The notes beneath the pieces were generated by a model. The model saw nothing but the letters and a program-made list of their open reading frames with translations. It ran no database searches and was not told the DNA's origin. The translations under genes were made by a program, and so were the position numbers. This document shows, one piece after another, positions 1 to 4,242 of a DNA stretch of 5,218 nt (position 1 is the first letter of the stretch; the number at the start of each line of letters is the position of its first letter). The stretch comes from Nanobdellota archaeon (GTDB lineage: Archaea > Nanobdellota > Nanobdellia > Pacearchaeales > GW2011-AR1): assembly GCA_018830845.1 (NCBI GenBank), contig JAHJRS010000061.1, positions 1-5,218 on the forward strand. The letters run 5' to 3'.

Positions 1-3
1 AAG

Positions 4-20
4 TTCCAACTAAGTTGGAA
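4..20 (+). other. Perfect 7-bp inverted repeat (hairpin 1)
   Basis: TTCCAAC (4-10) and GTTGGAA (14-20) are exact reverse complements around a 3-nt TAA loop. A G·T pair at 3/21 could extend the stem in RNA. It lies 6 nt before the terminator-like hairpin at 27-49, so the two probably form the structured 3' end of one plus-strand transcript entering from the left. A protein-binding palindrome is the alternative reading. Confidence 0.5.
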
Positions 21-26
21 TGTTCA

Positions 27-57
27 AGTAGCCGACAATCACGGCTACTCTTTTTTT
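27..57 (+). terminator. Hairpin plus T7 intrinsic-type terminator
   Basis: AGTAGCCG (27-34) pairs perfectly with CGGCTACT (42-49) across a 7-nt loop. One C and seven T's (51-57) follow. This is the classical intrinsic layout on the plus strand. Archaeal RNA polymerase stops at U-tracts, and a GC-rich stem directly upstream is less usual. It would end a plus-strand gene or structured RNA whose body lies left of the window. On the minus strand the T-tract is on the wrong side of the stem. Confidence 0.65.
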
Positions 58-97
58 AACAAATCAAAATAGAAAAATGTTTTTTATCAAACGCCAT

Positions 98-229
98 TCA
101 TCCATCAGCTAAAGCAAATGGATTTCTGGCTAACCTTTTAAAATTTGCGAGATCTAAAAAATATTCTGTGATATCCGCCCCATTTTTGACAATTTTTTCA
201 ACCGCACCATCCAATGGACCATAAGTCAT
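98..229 (-). CDS. Possible small protein, 43 aa, or remnant of a larger gene
   Basis: This ATG-to-TGA ORF encodes a 43-residue peptide with protein-like composition, including an NGADITEYF stretch and an NPFALADG end. I recognise no family. The stop is TGA, whereas every other gene here ends in TAA. An ATG follows at once in the same frame and runs 13 more codons (MAFDKKHFSILIC) to a TAA at 56-58, so a mutated stop or a decayed C-terminus is possible. No TATA-like box sits at the 25-26 nt spacing seen for other genes in the window. A T7 tract at 234-240 on the same strand would tend to cut off read-through from the gene upstream. In-frame TAA occurs a few codons before the ATG. It may be a short real gene, a gene fragment, or chance. 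The rest of 1-281 holds only the hairpins and AT-rich spacer. Confidence 0.3.
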   Translation of the reverse strand: MTYGPLDGAVEKIVKNGADITEYFLDLANFKRLARNPFALADG

Positions 230-233
230 TTCT

Positions 234-240
234 AAAAAAA
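234..240 (-). terminator. T7 tract after the 80-aa gene
   Basis: Seven A's on the plus strand give a T7 run in minus-strand transcripts, about 42 nt past the stop of the 80-aa gene. There is no stem of note upstream. This is the kind of U-tract that suffices for archaeal RNA polymerase release. The assignment is inferred from position only. Confidence 0.35.
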
Positions 241-281
241 GAATTTGTTATTTTTGAATTAAATTGTTCCAAATAAAATTA

Positions 282-524
282 TTAATTAGTAACATGAAGA
301 AGGCCTGGTATAATTATAAAATAACCTTTCTTGCCAAAAATTTCATCTAAAGAAAAAATGCAACTATTAAATTTTGGAAGATCTTCATTTTTCATATGCC
401 CCAAATCAAGAAATTTTTTTAAATCTTCATCGATGGATTTGCAATAAAGATTATATTCTTTAGGATAAAAGGAATAAATTCCGTCCATAATATAGTCATG
501 AGTATTTATCTCCTGAAACTCCAT
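282..524 (-). CDS. Hypothetical protein, 80 aa
   Basis: I do not recognise this protein. It is a short, soluble-looking chain starting MEFQEINTHDY, with an acidic/lysine-rich middle (SIDEDLKKFLDLGHMKNEDL) and a hydrophobic end (GYFIIIPGLLHVTN). There is no signal peptide or convincing membrane segment, and the two Cys residues (about 28 and 55) form no metal motif. It lies 24 nt after elp3 on the same strand. However, a palindromic TATTTAAATA box centred 26.5 nt upstream of the ATG supports its own leaderless promoter. That spacing matches the other genes here and is the best evidence that the gene and this start are real. The abrupt C-terminus followed by AT-rich spacer leaves open that it is truncated. 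Confidence 0.6.
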   Translation of the reverse strand: MEFQEINTHDYIMDGIYSFYPKEYNLYCKSIDEDLKKFLDLGHMKNEDLPKFNSCIFSLDEIFGKKGYFIIIPGLLHVTN

Positions 525-545
525 TGTTTAATGTAACTTTAATAT

Positions 546-555
546 TATTTAAATA
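546..555 (-). promoter_or_regulatory. TATA box for the 80-aa gene, overlapping the elp3 stop
   Basis: TATTTAAATA is a perfect palindrome centred at 550.5, 26.5 nt upstream of the ATG whose A is at 524. This is the distance expected between an archaeal TATA box and the transcription start, so the mRNA would be leaderless. The elp3 stop codon (549-551) lies inside the box. No Shine-Dalgarno sequence is visible between box and start. Confidence 0.5.
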
Positions 556-1934
556 CTTTTAACCATATAAGTTCCTTCTAATTTGTACCCAAGTTTTTTG
601 TAATACTCTCTAACCCCAACACCCGAGATTACTGCAAGTTTTTTGTATCCATTTTCATTGGCAATTCTTTCGGCCTCTATCATTAAATATTTTCCAAGTC
701 CGGTATGTTGGGAATCCTTTCCTTTTTCATGAAGGTTAAGTGCCTGCCCATAAATGTGAATTTCCCTAACGATAGCACAGTTCTTCAATTCAGGAAAAAT
801 TTCTTCCTTTGGAAACCTTAATCTCAGAAGCCCAAAAAGAATATCATCTGAATTCACAATTTCTAAAAAGAATTCTTTTCCGCCTGAAGAATCATATTCA
901 ATTGTTTTCAATTTTGTATCAAGCTTGAGTCCGTCTTTGTTAAAGCCAACTTCCCTTATTCTTATTTCTTTTGTAGAGGTATTTTTTCTTTTTAGTTCGT
1001 CTTCGACCTCTTTTCTTATGGAAGTTGACGCAGCTCCATTAATCATTTTTTCTTTTGGAATCTCCCTCATAACTCTCATCACCCGGCAATAATCAGGAAT
1101 AATTTCCATCATGCGAGCCAAAACTTTTTTAATTTCTTCGTCAGTATAAGTTTTGTAATTAATTCTTTTGTACATTTTGGCAAGAGGGGAATCCTCTACA
1201 ATCTGGCAGGGGTAAATTTTAAGCTGATCGGGCCTGAAAGACTCATTATCAAAAACCATCTTAAATTTCTCAATATCTTTTTCAATGGTTGAATATGGAA
1301 GTCCCGGCATGATATGGTAACCCAGTTTGAAACCAGCGTCTTTTAATCTTTGAGAGGCCTCGGCCACATCCTTGATTTTGTGGCCTCTTGCGGTCTTTTT
1401 ATAAATTTCATCATCAAGAATCTGAACTCCTATTTCAACACGCGTTGCCCCGTATTCCCTCATCTTTTTTATTTCTTCAACTGAGCAGTTATCCGGACGG
1501 TTCTCAATGCACATCGCAACAATTCTGTGCTCCGCACTTTCATTTATCTTTTGTGCTTCGGAAAGGTTCTTTGATTCAATTCCATTTAAAACATCATAAC
1601 ATCCTTGGATATAATCATACCGGTAATCCAAAGGATATTGTAAAAAAGTCCCCCCAATTATTATCAATTCAATTTTTTCTGTCGGGTGGCCCATTTTCAT
1701 AAGGGCATTGAGCCGTGCCTTAACCTGTTCCCGAACGTCAAAATTTAAAGTCAATGCCCGCATAACAGCAGGGCTCTTGTCTGTATAACTCTGAGGAACA
1801 TAATCTCCGCCGGGACAGTAAATGCATGTTCCGTGATTACACTTTCTAGGTTTCAAAACAACGGTCAAAGGAGTCACGCCTGACCCTGAACGAACAGGTT
1901 TCTTTATTCCATTCATTGGGGTTGGATTTGTCAT
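549..1934 (-). CDS. elp3: Elp3-family tRNA U34 carboxymethyltransferase (radical SAM + GNAT), short N-terminus
   Basis: Elp3 uses a radical-SAM 4Fe-4S cluster and acetyl-CoA to build the 5-carboxymethyl(-amide) group on wobble uridine 34 of tRNA. In archaea it is thought to act without the other Elongator subunits. The radical SAM domain starts almost at once, with the cluster motif CNHGTCIYC (Cys32, 37, 40), then the IIIGGTF and MPGLPYS core motifs. The GNAT acetyl-CoA signature QHTGLGK lies at 409-415, followed by AVISGVGVREYYKKLGY and the family C-terminus GTYMVKSI. At 461 aa it lacks the basic N-terminal extension of roughly 70-90 residues found in most archaeal and eukaryotic Elp3. An in-frame TAA upstream shows this is not a mis-called start. 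The stretch before REVG (321-326) has no Cys, whereas relatives commonly have one to three there. A TATA element 26 nt upstream supports the ATG. The family call is very secure; activity is inferred. Confidence 0.96.
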   Translation of the reverse strand: MTNPTPMNGIKKPVRSGSGVTPLTVVLKPRKCNHGTCIYCPGGDYVPQSYTDKSPAVMRALTLNFDVREQVKARLNALMKMGHPTEKIELIIIGGTFLQYPLDYRYDYIQGCYDVLNGIESKNLSEAQKINESAEHRIVAMCIENRPDNCSVEEIKKMREYGATRVEIGVQILDDEIYKKTARGHKIKDVAEASQRLKDAGFKLGYHIMPGLPYSTIEKDIEKFKMVFDNESFRPDQLKIYPCQIVEDSPLAKMYKRINYKTYTDEEIKKVLARMMEIIPDYCRVMRVMREIPKEKMINGAASTSIRKEVEDELKRKNTSTKEIRIREVGFNKDGLKLDTKLKTIEYDSSGGKEFFLEIVNSDDILFGLLRLRFPKEEIFPELKNCAIVREIHIYGQALNLHEKGKDSQHTGLGKYLMIEAERIANENGYKKLAVISGVGVREYYKKLGYKLEGTYMVKSI

Positions 1935-1955
1935 ATATTTTGGAGAAAAGAAGTG

Positions 1956-1964
1956 TTTTTAAAA
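1956..1964. promoter_or_regulatory. Shared bidirectional TATA element between elp3 and the FHA gene
   Basis: TTTTTAAAA, centred at 1960, is nearly its own reverse complement. It lies 26 nt from the elp3 ATG (1934, minus) and 25 nt from the ATG at 1985 on the plus strand, so one TATA box could serve leaderless transcripts in both directions. A purine-rich stretch (GGAGAAAAGAAG, 1942-1953) precedes it on the plus strand, as a BRE might. There is no comparable purine run on the minus side. No ribosome-binding site is seen either way. Confidence 0.5.
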
Positions 1965-1984
1965 TATGTTAACCGATGAAAGTC

Positions 1985-2467
1985 ATGAGAGAAAGTGAGC
2001 TTGAGAAAAAGCTTAAAGCAAAATTAGTGTATAATGGTTCTTGGAATGAATATGAAAAAGAATATTTCTTGACTCAGAATGTCACCTCTATTGGAAGAAC
2101 CGGAGATATTAAATTACCTTTTGACACAATAGAATACGTCGGGGAGGGATACGACGAAAAAGGAGTTGGTAAAATAATTAGAACCTCCAGGAATCATGCA
2201 ATAATTTTAAGGGAGGAGGATAAATTTATCCTTAAAGATATGGGAAGCAAAACAGGAACATATGTAAATGGAATTAAAATCGGAGAGCCCCAACCTGACC
2301 CATGGAAAGTGAGATTTTGCCACTCAGAAAATTATTACAATGAAAGAGAACCAAAAATAAGAGAACGAAATAAAGGAAAAGTTAATTTAAATGACGGGGA
2401 TAAGATAACACTTGGAAAAGAAATGTATGGTAACAAACATGAATTTATTTTTAGAATAATTAAATAA
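1985..2467 (+). CDS. FHA (forkhead-associated) domain protein
   Basis: FHA domains bind phosphothreonine peptides, usually to recruit partners after kinase action. All core residues are present: IGR, then SRNHA (Ser and His four apart), then GSKTGTYVNG with the Asn-Gly pair, and finally LNDGDKITLG. Nearly the whole protein is one FHA domain, with no enzymatic or membrane part. Two insertions enlarge it: one between IGR and SRNHA (VGEGYDEKGVG) and one of about 30 charged/aromatic residues between the NG loop and the last strands (DPWKVRFCHSENYYNERE). I prefer the ATG at 1985 (160 aa), 25 nt from the TATA centre. The upstream in-frame ATG at 1976 adds three residues but is only 16 nt from it and has no ribosome-binding site. 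It is divergent from elp3 and 35 nt ahead of a methyltransferase gene. Its binding partner is unknown, and no kinase is in the window. Confidence 0.88.
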   Translation: MRESELEKKLKAKLVYNGSWNEYEKEYFLTQNVTSIGRTGDIKLPFDTIEYVGEGYDEKGVGKIIRTSRNHAIILREEDKFILKDMGSKTGTYVNGIKIGEPQPDPWKVRFCHSENYYNEREPKIRERNKGKVNLNDGDKITLGKEMYGNKHEFIFRIIK

Positions 2468-2473
2468 AAAACA

Positions 2474-2480
2474 TTTTTAA
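2474..2480 (+). promoter_or_regulatory. TATA-like box for the methyltransferase gene
   Basis: TTTTTAA is centred at 2477, 26 nt before the ATG at 2503, and follows the A-rich AAATAAAAAACA, which could act as a BRE. The stretch to the start (CTCCCCTAATTCTC) has no Shine-Dalgarno sequence. The gene may therefore have its own leaderless transcript as well as any read-through from the FHA gene. This spacing favours Met1 over the nearby Met3. Confidence 0.45.
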
Positions 2481-2502
2481 CTCCCCTAATTCTCTAACTT
2501 TT

Positions 2503-3123
2503 ATGGAAATGGAAGACCAAAAAAAACTCTGGGATAAAATTGCGCCCGAGTGGTATGAATACAAGCAAAAGCCATCTGAAAGTGCATCTGAATTTTTGTC
2601 CAAAGCAACCGGAAATGTTCTTGACCTCGGGTCAGGTTCGGGGAGACACTTAACAAAAATAAAAAACGGAAAGATGTTTCTTCTTGACTTCTCAAAAGAG
2701 ATGCTGAATCTCGCCGAAAAAAAAGGAAAATTAGAGAACATTCCTGCTGAATTTATACCAAGCGAACTTGATTTAATTCCCGTCCCGGATGAATTTTTTG
2801 ATTACGCTTTATGTGTTTCAGCACTCCACTGTATAGAAGGGGAAAAAAGAAGAATGAAAGTTGCCCAAGAACTTTTTAGGGTGTTAAAAAAGGGGGGCAA
2901 GGCCTACATTGGGGTCTGGAACGTAAATTCGAAAAGGTTCAAGGGAAAAAATAAAAGCAAAGAAAGATTAATTGGATGGACTGACAAGGGAAAAAGATAC
3001 TATCATTTATTTGATGAAAAAGAAGCTCATGACCTTTTCAAAAAAGCCGGCTTTAAGATTGTCTTAAAAAAGAGCTCTGAATTAATGATAAATTTTGTTA
3101 TTAAAAAACATAAAAAATTATAA
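2503..3123 (+). CDS. Trm9/ALKBH8-like SAM-dependent methyltransferase, probable tRNA wobble-uridine enzyme
   Basis: This is a class I SAM methyltransferase of 206 aa. SAM-binding motif I is VLDLGSGSGRH (39-49), the acidic end of strand 2 is FLLDFS (59-64), and the motif IV region is VPDEFFDYALCVSALHCI (94-111), followed by ELFRVLKKGGKAYIGVW. Three features point to the Trm9/ALKBH8 group rather than a generic methyltransferase: the N-terminal LWDKIAPEWYEYKQKP, the ...VW...LIGW spacing, and RYYHLFDEKE (165-174), which closely resembles the RYYHLYREGE of yeast Trm9 from memory. Trm9 methylates 5-carboxymethyluridine at tRNA position 34 to mcm5U, with Trm112 as partner. No Trm112 is seen here. 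Its closeness to elp3, which makes the precursor, supports this role. The methyltransferase fold is certain; the tRNA substrate is an inference from motifs and neighbourhood. Small-molecule or other RNA substrates remain possible. Confidence 0.85.
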   Translation: MEMEDQKKLWDKIAPEWYEYKQKPSESASEFLSKATGNVLDLGSGSGRHLTKIKNGKMFLLDFSKEMLNLAEKKGKLENIPAEFIPSELDLIPVPDEFFDYALCVSALHCIEGEKRRMKVAQELFRVLKKGGKAYIGVWNVNSKRFKGKNKSKERLIGWTDKGKRYYHLFDEKEAHDLFKKAGFKIVLKKSSELMINFVIKKHKKL

Positions 3124-3124
3124 A
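3118..3124 (+). promoter_or_regulatory. TATA box for the Ada-like membrane protein gene, spanning the upstream stop codon
   Basis: TTATAAA, centred at 3121, lies 25 nt before the ATG at 3146 and follows the A-rich ACATAAAAAA. The methyltransferase stop codon (3121-3123) is inside it. The position fits a leaderless start at 3146 and argues against the longer in-frame start at 3095, which lies inside the preceding gene and before this box. Confidence 0.5.
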
Positions 3125-3145
3125 CCAAAAAACCCTAATTTTAAA

Positions 3146-3685
3146 ATGCCAACCTACATTGAAGAAAAGCACATAGAGCCGATAAATATTGTAGTGATAT
3201 TTTTGCTGGGGCTTGCTGCGGCACTTTTTGTTATAGGAGCCATAACCTCATTTTCAGTAAATAATAACCAAACCCTGATTATAATTGTGGGGGTAGTTTA
3301 TCTTATTGCAATAGGAGCATTTTTGTACCCTAAGAAAAAAAAGACTCACATTCATACTCCTGAACCGGAAATCATTGAAAGGGAGAGGGTGATAAACAAA
3401 CCATTCATAAAGGAAGTTATAAGATATAAAGACCTTCCAATTGAGAAAATAGTGGAAAAGCGCGTCCATGTTCCTTTTATTCAGGAAAAAATTGTTGAGG
3501 TAGAAAAAGAGGAACCTCCAAAGTCAAAATATGTGGGTTCTAAATACAACGAAAGATATCATCTTAGAACGTGCAGATTTGCAGGAGCAATAAAAAAGCA
3601 GTATTTAGTTGAGGAAGACGACAAAAAATACTTCAAATTAAGAGGTTACAAACCCTGCAAAGTCTGCGAGCCCAACAAAAATTAA
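3146..3685 (+). CDS. Two-TM membrane protein with C-terminal Ada-like zinc-binding domain
   Basis: The 179-aa protein has two predicted membrane helices (about 13-35 and 43-61), followed by YPKKKK. The positive-inside rule then puts both termini in the cytoplasm. A charged linker of about 65 residues follows, rich in E, K, I, V and P with loosely repeated units (NKPFIKEVIRY, VHVPFIQEKIVEVE). The end (128-174) matches the Ada-type zinc fold: KYVGSKYNERYHLRTC, GYKPCKVC. Probable ligands are His139, Cys143, Cys171 and Cys174, spaced x3, x27 and x2, very close to the Cys38, 42, 69, 72 spacing of E. coli Ada. The first ligand, the methyl-accepting Cys in Ada, is His here, so DNA-phosphotriester repair is unlikely. 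Related modules occur on bacterial surface proteins and nucleases. Function is unknown; a tethered zinc module is all that can be claimed. It overlaps the converging gene by 4 nt. Confidence 0.8.
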   Translation: MPTYIEEKHIEPINIVVIFLLGLAAALFVIGAITSFSVNNNQTLIIIVGVVYLIAIGAFLYPKKKKTHIHTPEPEIIERERVINKPFIKEVIRYKDLPIEKIVEKRVHVPFIQEKIVEVEKEEPPKSKYVGSKYNERYHLRTCRFAGAIKKQYLVEEDDKKYFKLRGYKPCKVCEPNKN

Positions 3686-4212
3686 TCTTTTTTTTCATCC
3701 TTTCCGCGGTTTCCCTTAATAATTTTCATCATGTCCAAAAGACTCTTTTTTTCAAAACTGATTATTTTGTTTTCAGCGAGAGAGATTGTAACTTTTATCA
3801 AACCAAAGTTGTTAAGAAATCCTGTCACAATAAAAAATTCTTTTCCTTTTAATTTCTGAAGGCTAAACAAAAGCTTATTGAGTTTTCCCTTGACCTTCTC
3901 TTTTTCCATCTCCTTCAAAATTAACTTTTCAAACTCCTCAATTTCAAAGCCGTAATCAACTGAAATTTCCTCAAAAAGTCTTGTGTCAAAATTTTCAACC
4001 CCCATATGTTCAATTTTTCCGTCAACCCTAAATGAAACCATCTTTTTTTCATCCGGAAGCCAAAAATCAAAATGGACTTTATTTTCTCTGCCGTCTTTTT
4101 CCCGATCCAAAATAAAAAGGCAACTACAGGGATATGCCTTTGGATTCTTCTTCATAAAATTCTTATATTCCCCTGAATCCTCCAACTTTTCATAATAAAA
4201 CTTAAAGTTCAT
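3682..4212 (-). CDS. Conserved-looking hypothetical protein, 176 aa
   Basis: I cannot name this family. It appears soluble, with no signal peptide or membrane helix. The N-terminal part (MNFKFYYEKLEDSGEYKNF, then AYPCSCLFILDRE and KVHFDFWLPDEKKMVSF) suggests a mixed alpha/beta domain. A highly charged helical segment (EFEKLILKEMEKEKVKGKLNKLL) follows, which may be a short coiled coil, then a beta-rich part (FFIVTGFLNNFGLIKVTISL) and a basic tail (GNRGKDEKKD). I chose the ATG at 4212: a TATA box is centred 25.5 nt upstream. The alternative GTG at 4233 abuts that box and would not be in the transcript. It lies 30 nt after glyS on the same strand. From memory, similar short proteins occur in Woesearchaeota-type genomes, but I cannot confirm this. 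The stop interlocks with that of the convergent membrane-protein gene. Confidence 0.72.
   Translation of the reverse strand: MNFKFYYEKLEDSGEYKNFMKKNPKAYPCSCLFILDREKDGRENKVHFDFWLPDEKKMVSFRVDGKIEHMGVENFDTRLFEEISVDYGFEIEEFEKLILKEMEKEKVKGKLNKLLFSLQKLKGKEFFIVTGFLNNFGLIKVTISLAENKIISFEKKSLLDMMKIIKGNRGKDEKKD
3688..3695 (+). terminator. T8 tract after the plus-strand run
   Basis: Eight T's begin 2 nt after the stop of the Ada-like membrane protein gene, with no hairpin upstream. This is a plausible archaeal U-tract terminator for the FHA-methyltransferase-membrane protein run. The tract also encodes the last lysine codons of the opposing gene, so it does double duty. Confidence 0.45.
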
Positions 4213-4233
4213 AAAAAATCTAAAGATATACAC

Positions 4234-4241
4234 TTTATAAA
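4234..4241 (-). promoter_or_regulatory. TATA box for the 176-aa gene, just past the glyS stop
   Basis: TTTATAAA, a perfect palindrome, is centred at 4237.5, 25.5 nt upstream of the ATG at 4212 on the minus strand. It lies 1 nt beyond the glyS stop codon. The spacing predicts a leaderless mRNA starting at or next to that ATG. No Shine-Dalgarno sequence is seen. Confidence 0.5.
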
Positions 4242-4242
4242 A

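Noticed and set aside
1..72. Open plus-strand frame from the left edge to a TAG at 70-72, possibly the tail of a partial CDS
   Set aside because: Only 23 codons are visible. Two perfect hairpins and a T7 tract fall inside it, which is better explained as an RNA 3' end. The frame cannot be supported without the upstream sequence.
98..100. TGA read as tryptophan (alternative genetic code)
   Set aside because: All Trp codons I checked in the FHA and methyltransferase genes are TGG, and no long gene here contains an in-frame TGA. One TGA at the end of a doubtful ORF is not evidence of recoding.
1388..1702. 104-codon plus-strand ORF opposite elp3
   Set aside because: It is antisense to a motif-rich elp3 region, low-complexity in Ser/Phe/His, and has no TATA box or family motif. 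It is a shadow frame.
2460..2741. Minus-strand ORFs opposite the start of the methyltransferase gene
   Set aside because: They oppose the conserved SAM-binding motif, are rich in Phe and Ser, and have no promoter. They are shadow frames.
3095..3145. Upstream start at 3095 for the Ada-like membrane protein
   Set aside because: It overlaps the methyltransferase coding end, adds a basic lysine/asparagine stretch before TM1, and lies before the TATA box that is 25 nt from the ATG at 3146.
4213..4233. GTG start at 4233 for the 176-aa gene
   Set aside because: It directly abuts the TATA box, so it would be upstream of the predicted transcript start; the ATG at 4212 has the expected spacing.
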